Below, piece after piece: positions 26,496 through 35,307 of a stretch of DNA of 56,337 nucleotides (the stretch's first letter is position 1; every line of letters begins with the position of its first letter). Source of the stretch: Porphyromonas sp. COT-290 OH3588. GTDB lineage: Bacteria; Bacteroidota; Bacteroidia; Bacteroidales; Porphyromonadaceae. The position numbers were made by a program, and so were the translations under genes. The notes beneath the pieces are model-generated. The model was not told the DNA's origin, did not search any database, and was given only the letters and a program-made list of their open reading frames with translations. The stretch lies in contig NZ_JRFC01000020.1 in the NCBI RefSeq assembly GCF_000769075.1, positions 127,523 through 183,859 on the forward strand. The letters are read 5' to 3'.

Positions 26496-26529
26496 GCGAT
26501 GTGCCAAGACTTACATCTCGACACATCGC
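26496..26529 (-). terminator. Terminator with conserved loop, copy 1
   Basis: GCGATGTG (26496-26503) pairs with CACATCGC (26522-26529). The minus strand continues into TTTTTG. The 18-nt loop is nearly the same as in the hairpin at 52616, although part of the stem differs. It lies downstream of the EEP nuclease gene, beyond a first terminator at 26541. Confidence 0.7.
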
Positions 26530-26540
26530 CTATAGTATGC

Positions 26541-26580
26541 AAAAAAGCCCTCAAGAAACTCCAGCACAGAGGGGCTTTAA
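26541..26580 (-). terminator. Terminator of the EEP nuclease gene
   Basis: AAAGCCC-type stem: AAAAAAGCCCTC (26541-26552) pairs with GAGGGGCTTTAA (26569-26580) with a small mismatch. The minus strand ends in TTTTTT. It sits 9 bp past the stop at 26589. Confidence 0.75.
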
Positions 26581-26588
26581 CCAACAGA

Positions 26589-27632
26589 CTAGAGCTGTCT
26601 AACTAGATAAACGTAGACAGGATAGTGATCGCTGTAACCATTCTGAAACTGTCCATAGCTGAAAGTACGGAAGGGATACCCCTTAAACTGCCCAGTCTTC
26701 TGCGTCAGCATAGAAGAGTTGCAGATGCGCCCATAGGCCTTCGTCGTCTTATCCTCGAGCAGCTTGAGCGTAGACAGATCCGAACCGATGAGGTTGCTGG
26801 TCACGACGATGTTGTCAAATAAGTTCCACACATCACGATAGGCCAAAGTACCTAACCCTTGGCGATGTAGCTTGGCCATGACATTGAATAGATCGCCCTC
26901 TCGGATCTCGTCGAGCTGATTCTTACTCATCAAGCCTTTGGTCAGGCTAGGCGACACGGGATCGTCGTTGAAGTCGCCCATGAGAATGACCTTTTGGTCT
27001 GCTCCGATGCTCGTAAGCGAGTCCGTCACCCGCTTCATCACTTTGGCCGCCGACATACGTCTATTAAGCGAGATCTGCTCCCCTCCTGCACGGCTAGGCC
27101 AGTGAGCGACAAGTATGCTGACGGGCTCGCCTAGGATAGCCCCATTGACCTCCAGCACATCTCTAGTCTTGATCTCTGGTTCGCCCGAGATATTAACGGG
27201 GTGTGGGCGAGCATCTGTAAACTTAAACACAGAACCTCTATAGAGCAGGGCGCAGTCGATACCACGTCTATCTGGCGAGTCGAAGTGTACGATACTATAG
27301 CCCTGAGCAGCAAGCGTAGGGTGAGCAATCAGATCTTCAAGCACCTGCCTATTCTCTAGCTCGCAGACCCCAAGGATATCGGGGGCTCTATCCCCGGCAA
27401 TCTGATTGATCGCTGCAGCCATATTATCCAACTTCATCTGATAGCGCTCTGGCGTCCATTGATTAGAGCCATTGGGCAAAAAATCGGCATCGTTGTTGGG
27501 GCCATCTTGAGTGTCGAATAGATTTTCGAGATTGTAGAACGCCACTGAGATCTTGGCATACTTCTGTGCATGTCCTTGCCCGACACCTAGAAGCATCAGG
27601 GCTAGAGATGCTGTGAGCATTAGCTTCCGCAT
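26589..27632 (-). CDS. Secreted endonuclease/exonuclease/phosphatase (EEP) family protein
   Basis: A 347-residue protein with a signal peptide (cleavage after GHA, residue 22). The EEP fold motifs are present: VAFYNLENLFD, GVCELENR (metal Glu at 91/93), VAHWPSR, LMGDFNDDP and the C-terminal YSDHYPVYV with the catalytic His. By family it hydrolyses phosphodiester bonds in nucleic acids, or related phosphoesters. It is divergent from the TonB receptor at 27813 that leads the DUF5689/nuclease cluster, and likely works with it in the periplasm or at the cell surface. Confidence 0.92.
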   Translation of the reverse strand: MRKLMLTASLALMLLGVGQGHAQKYAKISVAFYNLENLFDTQDGPNNDADFLPNGSNQWTPERYQMKLDNMAAAINQIAGDRAPDILGVCELENRQVLEDLIAHPTLAAQGYSIVHFDSPDRRGIDCALLYRGSVFKFTDARPHPVNISGEPEIKTRDVLEVNGAILGEPVSILVAHWPSRAGGEQISLNRRMSAAKVMKRVTDSLTSIGADQKVILMGDFNDDPVSPSLTKGLMSKNQLDEIREGDLFNVMAKLHRQGLGTLAYRDVWNLFDNIVVTSNLIGSDLSTLKLLEDKTTKAYGRICNSSMLTQKTGQFKGYPFRTFSYGQFQNGYSDHYPVYVYLVRQL

Positions 27633-27714
27633 AACAAAAGAGCTTTAATATAAAATTCATAACTTTGAGCCAGTCAAAGATCTGATTGATTACTTGGACT
27701 TTCTCGACTTGGGG

Positions 27715-27722
27715 CAAATTTA
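27715..27722 (-). promoter_or_regulatory. -7 element of the EEP nuclease gene
   Basis: TAAATTTG on the minus strand matches TAnnTTTG and would give a leader of about 75 nt. No clear plus-strand counterpart was found for the divergent receptor gene. Confidence 0.5.
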
Positions 27723-27812
27723 ATAAAACTTATTAGAAGCTGAATTTCAATGGGAACGTCCGTGTAACTAGATGATTGTATCGGATCTTACCTACTTATA
27801 TAATGTATAGAC

Positions 27813-30584
27813 ATGAAGCGATTACTTACAGTATTGGCAATGGGTCTAATAACCGCTGGCTCACTCTCTGCTCAACAGACGCAGCGAGGGCAGGTTGTAG
27901 ACCAAGCTAGTGGCAAGTCGGTGGAGGGCGTATCAATCTCCGTGTGGGGACCCGTACGCACACGACTGGAAACCGACCGTAACGGATACTACACACTCGA
28001 GAAGCTACCTCAGGGACGCTACACGATCACCATCACAGCGCCCGGCTATGAGGCACAGCAATTCGAATACATACAGACAGCCTCGGGAGCCAAGCTCCCA
28101 CTGCTACGCCTTGCACCCATACAAGACGCACAAGGATTCTCCACCGAAGATCTAGACATAGTAGAGGATCTATCCGAGGGCGGTAGCTCACGTACTGATC
28201 TTGGGTCGCTACTATCTGCGAGCCAAGACCCATTCAACAACGCAGCGAGCTTCGCCTTCAGCCCAGCTCGCTTCAACCGCCGAGGCTACGACTCTCCCTA
28301 CACAGCTCAGTACCTAAACGGTATCCCGATGAACGACCTCAATACAGGCTACTCGGTATGGTCGCTCTGGGGTGGGCTAAACGATATGACCCGCAACCAA
28401 AGTCTAAGCGAAACGCTGGAGCCAATAGATGTGGCTGTCGGGACAATTGGTCTGACAAGCAATCTACAAATGAGAGCCTCCAAATATCGAGCTCAGCGAC
28501 GCCTAACCTACTCCAATAGTAATAGGACCTACAGCAACCGTGCTATCTTCTCTTGGACTACGGGGCGTATGCAAAACGGCTGGTCACTGGCTCTCTCTGG
28601 CAGCAGACGCTGGGGCAATGGACTATACTCTTATGTACGAGGGCAGCACTACGATGCTAGTAGCTACTTCCTAGCCATAGAGAAGCAACTCGGCGACAAC
28701 CACAGCATCGGTTTGGTTGCCTTCGGTGCTCCCACACGCCGAGGCGTAGCGAGCGCATCGACCCAAGAGGCATATGATCTAGTAGGCTCCAACTACTACA
28801 ACCCCAACATGGGGCGCCAAGGGCGTAACTGGCGCAATGCTCGTGAGCGAGATAACCACGAGCCCGTCGTACAGCTCAGTCACTACTACGACAATCTAGC
28901 CAAACATCTACAAATCAACACAACTGCGAGCTACCGCTTCGGCTACAACAGCTATTCGTCGCTCAACTGGTACAATGCTCCCGACCCTCGCCCAGACTAC
29001 TACCGCTATCTACCATCTTACTTCACAGAAATGGCTACTCCGGGCAAAGAAGACCCCGAAACGGCTCTGCTGTACGAGGACTACTGGCTAAGCGACCCCA
29101 ATACACGCTACATCAATTGGGAGAAGCTCTACCAAATCAACCGCAGCAATACGGCTCCTCTCTACAACTCGGAGGGTAAGCTACTGGCCGAGGGTAAGCG
29201 TGCACTCTATATGATAGAGCGACGCCACAGCGACCAGCAGGAGTTTGCTCTGGCCTCCTCACTCAACTGGATCGCGAACGACTGGCTTAGGCTGGATGCA
29301 GGCGTCAACTACCGCCACAATCGTACAGAGCAGTACACCAAAGTAGGTGATCTACTAGGGGCGGACTATGTGTACGACATTGACAAATTCGCAGATCGAG
29401 ATTTCGGGGGTGACCCTAGCAAGGCTCAAATGGATCTGCGCAACCCTGACCGCATCGCCCGAGAGGGGGACCGCTTCGGCTACGACTACGATGCCATCAT
29501 TGACAGAGCGCAGGGCTGGCTGAATCTCAAATACAACTTCCGCCACTTCGATGCCTACACAGCCGTATCGCTCACATACACCTCTATGTATAGACACGGC
29601 AATCAGCAGAGAGGTCTATTCCCCAACAATTCACTAGGAGCTTCTCCCCGCACGGACTTCACCGACCTTGCGGCTAAACTTGGGTTAACCTACAAGATCA
29701 GCGGCCAACACTTCCTCCTGCTCAATGCCGCCTACGTGGAGCAAGCCCCTACGTTCACTAGTGTATTTATCTCTCCTCGTACTCGAGATACACGTATCTC
29801 AGATCCCAAAAGCGAGCGCATGCTCTCGGCCGATTTGAGCTATGCGGTTCGTCTACCTTGGCTACGTGGTCGCTTGACTGCATTCTATACCCGAATTGCA
29901 GACAAGACCCGTACGATGAACTTCTACTCCGACCAGCATGCCGCCTTCTCCAACTACACCCTCTCGGGCATTGCAACCCGACACATCGGAGCCGAGGTTG
30001 GCCTAGAGGCCAAGCTATCCCCTACTCTCACACTCAATGGAGCTATGGCTCTGGGGCAGTATCAGTACGACAGCAACCCTGAGTATATCCAGACGATCGA
30101 CAACGTAAACCGCATCGTCGAGCAAGATGTCGTGTACTGGAAGGGACTCAATACCTCGGGAACGCCACAGACGGCTGCCACGCTTGGTCTAACCTATCGA
30201 GCCCCTTGGTACGGAACATTTGGGATCAATGCCAATTATTTTGGACGCAACTACATCTCCATGGCTCCTGTACCTCGCACCGATGCTGGTCGTGCCTTCC
30301 TCCCAGAGAGCAAGATCCTGCCCGAGCGCCTCAAAGATGGGTTCACGGTAGATCTTTTCGCAGGCTATTCATGGCGTATCAAGCGTGATGTATTCCTCCG
30401 CCTCAACCTATCTGTGAGCAATATACTCAACAATAAACAGATCCACAGCGGAGGCTTTGAGCAGCTACGTACACGCTCCTACACCAACGAGGCAGGCGAA
30501 AGCACCCTACATACACCATTCGCCTCCAAGTACTACTACCTCTATGGGACGAACTTCTTCTTCAACACGTCGCTTCAGTTCTAG
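27813..30584 (+). CDS. TonB-dependent receptor of the nuclease/DUF5689 locus
   Basis: A 923-residue outer-membrane receptor. A signal peptide (cleavage after LSA, residue 20) precedes a carboxypeptidase-regulatory-like domain (GQVVDQASGKSVEGVSISVWG, about 25-105). The plug region includes FNRRGYDSPYTAQYLNGIPMNDLNTG, and a large barrel follows, ending in the aromatic strand FFFNTSLQF with the terminal Phe expected for BamA-dependent insertion. The first gene of a four-gene plus-strand cluster with two DUF5689 lipoproteins and a nuclease lipoprotein. The context suggests uptake of nucleic-acid breakdown products, although the ligand is not shown by the sequence. Confidence 0.93.
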   Translation: MKRLLTVLAMGLITAGSLSAQQTQRGQVVDQASGKSVEGVSISVWGPVRTRLETDRNGYYTLEKLPQGRYTITITAPGYEAQQFEYIQTASGAKLPLLRLAPIQDAQGFSTEDLDIVEDLSEGGSSRTDLGSLLSASQDPFNNAASFAFSPARFNRRGYDSPYTAQYLNGIPMNDLNTGYSVWSLWGGLNDMTRNQSLSETLEPIDVAVGTIGLTSNLQMRASKYRAQRRLTYSNSNRTYSNRAIFSWTTGRMQNGWSLALSGSRRWGNGLYSYVRGQHYDASSYFLAIEKQLGDNHSIGLVAFGAPTRRGVASASTQEAYDLVGSNYYNPNMGRQGRNWRNARERDNHEPVVQLSHYYDNLAKHLQINTTASYRFGYNSYSSLNWYNAPDPRPDYYRYLPSYFTEMATPGKEDPETALLYEDYWLSDPNTRYINWEKLYQINRSNTAPLYNSEGKLLAEGKRALYMIERRHSDQQEFALASSLNWIANDWLRLDAGVNYRHNRTEQYTKVGDLLGADYVYDIDKFADRDFGGDPSKAQMDLRNPDRIAREGDRFGYDYDAIIDRAQGWLNLKYNFRHFDAYTAVSLTYTSMYRHGNQQRGLFPNNSLGASPRTDFTDLAAKLGLTYKISGQHFLLLNAAYVEQAPTFTSVFISPRTRDTRISDPKSERMLSADLSYAVRLPWLRGRLTAFYTRIADKTRTMNFYSDQHAAFSNYTLSGIATRHIGAEVGLEAKLSPTLTLNGAMALGQYQYDSNPEYIQTIDNVNRIVEQDVVYWKGLNTSGTPQTAATLGLTYRAPWYGTFGINANYFGRNYISMAPVPRTDAGRAFLPESKILPERLKDGFTVDLFAGYSWRIKRDVFLRLNLSVSNILNNKQIHSGGFEQLRTRSYTNEAGESTLHTPFASKYYYLYGTNFFFNTSLQF

Positions 30585-30611
30585 GGTATAGGTTCTTCAG
30601 ACACATAATAT

Positions 30612-31433
30612 ATGATACAGATTATGAAATGGCATCAAACATTGGCTGTCCTAGCTATGATACTCGGCCTAACGACAGCTTGTAACTACAATAGACCAGA
30701 CGAACCAGCCCCCCAAAGTGGGCAGGACTTGATTGAGAAGCTCAAACCTACTCATACGGTAGCTCAGCTCAAAGCTCTCTACCCCGGCTCGCCTCTCACT
30801 ATCGCCGAAGATGTGATCGTGAGTGCCACGATGGCCTCGGACGACACCGAGGGCAACCTCTACCGCACCTGCTACATACAGGACGAAACAGGAGGTCTAG
30901 AACTCAAGCTATCTTTGGGTAACCTTAGCACTATTTATCCGCAGGGGAGCAAAATTTATCTGCGAACTCGTGGTATGACCCTCGGCCGCTATGCCGATCA
31001 TATCAACCTTGGCTATAGATCTCTTGACCCCAAGTATGAAACGGCATTTTTCCCCGAGAAGCTCGTCCCCGAGGTTCTATTCTTCGTAAAGAGCGGCTCC
31101 ATAGAGCCTCGCTCACTGAGCATCTCGGGTGTAAGCCCACAATACGCAGGTACACTCGTGCGCATTGAGGGGGTGCAATTCCTCGAGAGCGAGCTCAACC
31201 AAACCTATGCAGCACCAGACGACCGCAAAAGCCAAGGGTACGTCAATCGCACTCTAGTGGATCGTACTGGCAAAACCATCATCGTACGCACCAGTAGCTA
31301 TGCCAAGTTTGCAGGTCGTAAGCTCCCTCAAGGCTCGGGTAGCATAACGGCTATCTTGAGCTACTTCCGTGACACGCCTCAGCTGCTCCTACTCAGAGAG
31401 TCGGACGCCAAGATGAGTGCTGCTCGCTTCTAA
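30612..31433 (+). CDS. DUF5689 lipoprotein
   Basis: A 273-residue lipoprotein with lipobox LGLTTAC (C24) when started at 30612; ATG 30624 is an alternative start. Residues about 50-270 form one DUF5689 domain: TVAQLKALYPG, EDVIVSATMASDDTEGNLYRTCYIQDETGGLELKL (in parts) and a second half LVRIEGVQF. The pattern IQDETGGLELKL with GSKIYLRTRGMTLG is OB-fold-like, as in nucleic-acid-binding domains of extracellular nucleases; that is inference. It starts 27 bp after the receptor gene and probably sits on the cell surface as its partner. Confidence 0.85.
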   Translation: MIQIMKWHQTLAVLAMILGLTTACNYNRPDEPAPQSGQDLIEKLKPTHTVAQLKALYPGSPLTIAEDVIVSATMASDDTEGNLYRTCYIQDETGGLELKLSLGNLSTIYPQGSKIYLRTRGMTLGRYADHINLGYRSLDPKYETAFFPEKLVPEVLFFVKSGSIEPRSLSISGVSPQYAGTLVRIEGVQFLESELNQTYAAPDDRKSQGYVNRTLVDRTGKTIIVRTSSYAKFAGRKLPQGSGSITAILSYFRDTPQLLLLRESDAKMSAARF

Positions 31434-31460
31434 TGTCCATAATCAATCATTCAATATTCA

Positions 31461-33797
31461 ATGAAAATCTTAGGTAACATCCGTATGCGCTCACTCCATC
31501 TATTGGCTGGAGTGCTAGCTTTGGGTAGCATCTTCGCCTCTTGTAAGGACAACGACGATGCCTACCAAACTCCCGAGCTAACCGTGGAGGGAGTCAAAAA
31601 CGAAACAATAGAATACAACAAGGATGGTGGCTCTGCCAACTTTACCCTACAAACCAATCGTAAGTGGAGTATCTCCAACTCTAGTTCTTGGATAGATGTG
31701 AGTCCCAAGGAGGGAGCATCCGGATCGCACACCATTACAGTAAAGGTGCTACCCAATACTTCTGGAGCTCGTCTAGGACAGCTACTCGTCAAGGCTGGGA
31801 CGAAGACTCAGGCCATCAAAATCAAACAAGCAGGCATGGACGGCTCCGACGATCCTCAGCTCGAGGGCATGCCTCTCTCCGAGTTCCTAAAAACCTACGA
31901 CAAGGGGACAGATATCCCCAGCATCAATGAAGATGTCTTCTTCGAAGCTGTGGTACTTACCGATGTCACTCAAGCTAATCAGCCATTCAGCAAGCTCATT
32001 GTAGTACAAGCAGGCGAAGTCGGTATCCCCGTAATCCTAAAAGAAGAAGTACGTGATCTAAAGCCCGGAGAGGTAGTGCGCATCAAGGCCAAGGGGGCTA
32101 AGCTAGCGTATTTCAATGGTGTTTCTCTACAGCTCACCTTGCCTAATGGAGCCAGCCTAGAGCGAAAAGGAGAAACACGCACGCTAGAACCTAAGGCTCT
32201 GACGATCGCTCAGATCTACGAAGGCAAGTACGACAATATTCTCGTGCAGGTATCGGGTGTGCAGTTCATCAACACAGATGGTACTCTTGTCAAAGACTCT
32301 AAGACAACTAACCATCAGATTACGGACTGCCAACCTACCCCAGAGGGCAAGAACAAGGTAAGCGTGACGGTCTTCAAGAATGCTAAGTTTGGCTCAGAAG
32401 CTATCCCAGAGAAGCGTGGTAGCATCACTGGAGTCCTACAACTTACTAAGGACAAAAACGACAAGACGCAAATCCGTTTCTACAACATTGCTCCTCGCAA
32501 CCTAGCCGATATGCAGATGACAGAGGATCGTTGCCAAGAAGGGAGCACTCCCGAGCCACAGCCCGGAGAAACAGTCAAGATGAGTCTTGAAAACTTCATC
32601 AAGAAATATGACACTGGAGCCGATGCTAAGGTGGAGGAAGCCGTAGAGCTCACTGTAGCTCTGCTCAACGACTTTGAGGGCAACAATATGCAGAGCCTGC
32701 TCAACCTCATCGTGCAAGAAGGTAATCTTGGTATCACGCTCCGCCTCCCCAAGGGTAGCAAGCCACAGTTTGCCAAGGATGCCGAGCTCAAAGTACTCGC
32801 TCATGGCGCTACTGTGAAGAGATACAACGGCTCTCTACAAGTTGACTTCACAGATGTAGCCGATGCACTAACGGGCAATAAGATCTCCGCAACTGGTCAG
32901 ACCAAAGCTATGACACCTGCTGAGCTAACCGTAGAACAGCTACAAGCTCAGAAAGTGGAGAATATCCTCGTGAAGATCAGCAAGACTCAGCTCAAAGACA
33001 CCAACGGCGTCCTCAACGACGACACGAAAAAGACGGCATATCTACCTCTTGACACCGACCCTGCAATCACAGGTAAGGTTACCTTCTCTCTAGGTATCTC
33101 GGCTTACGCTCCATTCAAGGGCGACACACGCCCCTCCGGTAGCGGCTCTATCGTTGGTATCCTAAGCAAAAACATCAACAAAGATGGCGTATGCCAATAC
33201 ACTCTCTGGCCAAGAACTAAGGCTGATATGGCTCTGACTTCTCCTCGCTTCGGCGAAACACCCAAGCCAGACCCAACGCCAGACCCCAAGCCAACACCCA
33301 ATGGCGCTGATCTAATGATCATCACTTATGTAGAGGGTGGAGGCAGCAATAAGTATATCCAGATCTACAACCCTACGGATAAAGCTATCGACCTAAAGGA
33401 AGGAGGCTACAGCCTGCAAATGGATAACTACGGCAAAGATGGCAAGGAGGGTGCTAAAAAGTCGGGCATCAAGAAAACGGCACTCACGGGCAAGCTAGAA
33501 GCCAAGCAGACACTCGTACTTGCCAACCCTAGGGCAAACGCCTACAAGGGTGATGTAACCCAAGATCAGGAAGCATTGAACTTCAACGGCAATGATAACG
33601 TAGCACTCTTCAAGGGAGATACGATGATTGACGTAATCGGTACGTGGGGAGAGGTTTGGCTAAATGGCTCTAATGGAGCAGGCAAGGATATAACACTACA
33701 TCGCAAGGCCGACATCAATAAGCCTAACGCGACCTACACTCCTGACGAATGGGTCGTGCTCCCCAAAGATGATGTAACGACCCTAGGCAAACGCTAA
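31461..33797 (+). CDS. Multidomain lipoprotein: BACON, two DUF5689, lamin-tail domain
   Basis: A 778-residue lipoprotein (lipobox FASC, C28). Domains in order: a BACON domain (about 38-125; FTLQTNRKWSISNSSSWIDV), a first DUF5689 repeat (about 137-355; SEFLKTYDKGTDIPSINEDV), and a second (about 373-595; LENFIKKYDTGADAKVEEAV). A Pro/Asp-rich linker (about 599-614) leads to a lamin-tail domain (about 616-765; YIQIYNPTDKAIDLKEGGYSLQ). The lamin-tail fold is often joined to extracellular nucleases in bacteria. It is 27 bp downstream of the single-domain DUF5689 gene and 13 bp upstream of the nuclease gene, so it is probably a surface nucleic-acid-binding scaffold. Confidence 0.88.
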   Translation: MKILGNIRMRSLHLLAGVLALGSIFASCKDNDDAYQTPELTVEGVKNETIEYNKDGGSANFTLQTNRKWSISNSSSWIDVSPKEGASGSHTITVKVLPNTSGARLGQLLVKAGTKTQAIKIKQAGMDGSDDPQLEGMPLSEFLKTYDKGTDIPSINEDVFFEAVVLTDVTQANQPFSKLIVVQAGEVGIPVILKEEVRDLKPGEVVRIKAKGAKLAYFNGVSLQLTLPNGASLERKGETRTLEPKALTIAQIYEGKYDNILVQVSGVQFINTDGTLVKDSKTTNHQITDCQPTPEGKNKVSVTVFKNAKFGSEAIPEKRGSITGVLQLTKDKNDKTQIRFYNIAPRNLADMQMTEDRCQEGSTPEPQPGETVKMSLENFIKKYDTGADAKVEEAVELTVALLNDFEGNNMQSLLNLIVQEGNLGITLRLPKGSKPQFAKDAELKVLAHGATVKRYNGSLQVDFTDVADALTGNKISATGQTKAMTPAELTVEQLQAQKVENILVKISKTQLKDTNGVLNDDTKKTAYLPLDTDPAITGKVTFSLGISAYAPFKGDTRPSGSGSIVGILSKNINKDGVCQYTLWPRTKADMALTSPRFGETPKPDPTPDPKPTPNGADLMIITYVEGGGSNKYIQIYNPTDKAIDLKEGGYSLQMDNYGKDGKEGAKKSGIKKTALTGKLEAKQTLVLANPRANAYKGDVTQDQEALNFNGNDNVALFKGDTMIDVIGTWGEVWLNGSNGAGKDITLHRKADINKPNATYTPDEWVVLPKDDVTTLGKR

Positions 33798-33810
33798 TCA
33801 AGCATAGACA

Positions 33811-34986
33811 ATGAAGCAATTCAATTCAGTAGCAGGGTGTATAGCCCTGCTACTTGCTTTAGTCCTCACGGGCTGTATCGGCAATAATCGTGGAGAGCCC
33901 GAAATTACGCTCAAGGTTTCTCTAAGCACTTCCGACTCTCACGCCAAAGTCAAGCTACTCAACCAGTCGAGTACGACATTCTTCTTGCAGATAGAGAGCA
34001 ATGGAGCTTGGCGCATCGAGAAAGAGCCGAGTATCTCCTCTAGCTGGATCACACTTGATGCAATGGAGGGCAAAGGGAATCAGGCTATTATCGTGAAGAT
34101 CAAAGAAAACCTAGGCGAAGAGCGTAGCGTCGTCCTCAAAGCTCGCATCGGCAATAGCACAGATAGCTTCCAAATTATTCAGCAGGGGCAGCACAAGCCA
34201 AGCCCACAGCCCGATCCCGAACCTGCCCCCAAGGACGAACATATACTAGGCGATCTCAATCTCATTGAGCTACCTCGTCTAGCTGGAGGAGCGCACAACT
34301 ACTTCATCACGCACTACCTCAAAGATGGTTCGGTCAATTACTCTCTTGAGTACGATACCGAGCGACGACACTCCCGCTGGGTTGCATTCACCTTCGACAA
34401 GAACAACTCCAAGAAAGTAACCAAGCGATCGGACGAATGGGACTGGGATCCTAAAGTACCCAGCCAGTTCGATACAAGTGACTTCTTCAGAGGGAGCGGC
34501 TTCGATCGTGGACATCTCGTGGCTTCGGAAGATAGAGTACACAGCAGAGAGGCGAATGTACAGACTTTCTACTACACCAATATGAGCCCACAGAGAGGTC
34601 CTCTAAACCAAAAGTATTGGGCCAAACTCGAGGACCTCATTAGAAGCTGGGGACGAGATAACAATTTCCGTGATGTCCTATACGTAGCTAAAGGAGGAAC
34701 TATATCGGACAATCTCATAGAGGGACCTCGCCTAAAGGGCACAATGGTAATCCCCCAATACTACTGGATGGCAGTCGTAGCCCAAAGGGGGAGTGACTAC
34801 CAAGGTATCGCCTTCTGGGTAGAGCACAAAGCCCACCCAGATAATACTCGTCACTTAGGTAAGGCTATCAAGATCCGTGAACTGGAAGAAAAGACTGGAC
34901 TAGACTTCTTCCACAACCTGCCCAACACTATTGAGGAGCAAGTAGAGATGCAGGTACCCTCTACCATACTCTGGCCTAGACTCTAG
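33811..34986 (+). CDS. Lipoprotein DNA/RNA non-specific endonuclease with BACON domain
   Basis: A 391-residue lipoprotein (lipobox VLTGC, C22). A BACON-like domain occupies about 28-125 (FFLQIESNGAWRIEKEPSISSSW). A short Pro-rich linker leads to a DNA/RNA non-specific nuclease domain (about 148-391) with FDRGHLVAS (catalytic H235) and NMSPQRGPLNQKYW carrying the metal Asn. It is paralogous to the collagen-stalk nuclease at 12019: both share GSVNYS-LEYDT/TEYDT, RWVAFTFD and EEKTGLDxF segments. Last gene of the TonB/DUF5689 cluster; a terminator follows 30 bp after the stop. Confidence 0.93.
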   Translation: MKQFNSVAGCIALLLALVLTGCIGNNRGEPEITLKVSLSTSDSHAKVKLLNQSSTTFFLQIESNGAWRIEKEPSISSSWITLDAMEGKGNQAIIVKIKENLGEERSVVLKARIGNSTDSFQIIQQGQHKPSPQPDPEPAPKDEHILGDLNLIELPRLAGGAHNYFITHYLKDGSVNYSLEYDTERRHSRWVAFTFDKNNSKKVTKRSDEWDWDPKVPSQFDTSDFFRGSGFDRGHLVASEDRVHSREANVQTFYYTNMSPQRGPLNQKYWAKLEDLIRSWGRDNNFRDVLYVAKGGTISDNLIEGPRLKGTMVIPQYYWMAVVAQRGSDYQGIAFWVEHKAHPDNTRHLGKAIKIRELEEKTGLDFFHNLPNTIEEQVEMQVPSTILWPRL

Positions 34987-35013
34987 ACAAGCTCACGTAT
35001 ATTGCAAGAATGG

Positions 35014-35050
35014 ATAAAAGGAGGACGCCAGACGGCGATCCTCCTTTTAT
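35014..35050 (+). terminator. Terminator of the nuclease cluster
   Basis: ATAAAAGGAGGA (35014-35025) pairs perfectly with 35039-35050, with an inner CGCC/GGCG stem and a T-rich end. The remaining sequence to 35268 shows no gene. Confidence 0.85.
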
Positions 35051-35268
35051 TATTTGATCTTGTCCTCGGGCAAGGCCTACATGCTCCGAGGCTTGGGTAT
35101 CACCCTACATCAAACTTCTTCTGCCTCTCGACTAGCCACGGGCTCCAAGGCTTATACTTGACGTCGTAAAACAAAAATGCTTGAGGAGTGTATGTTCAAG
35201 CCTATTCAAGTCGGTCTATTTGCCTTCTATATGGCCGCATAAATGCCCACAAATACATTTATTTTTTT

Positions 35269-35276
35269 TAGCTTTG
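35269..35276 (+). promoter_or_regulatory. -7 element of the DUF4831 gene
   Basis: TAGCTTTG matches TAnnTTTG, 31 bp upstream of ATG 35308 and preceded by a T-rich run. No clear -33 box was seen. Confidence 0.5.
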
Positions 35277-35307
35277 TCCCTAAGTAAATCACTTTGTCAA
35301 TAGAAGT

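Noticed and set aside
31461-34986. T9SS C-terminal sorting signals on the nuclease-locus proteins
   Set aside because: All have lipoboxes and none ends in a recognisable CTD sorting motif, so lipoprotein export is the simpler reading.
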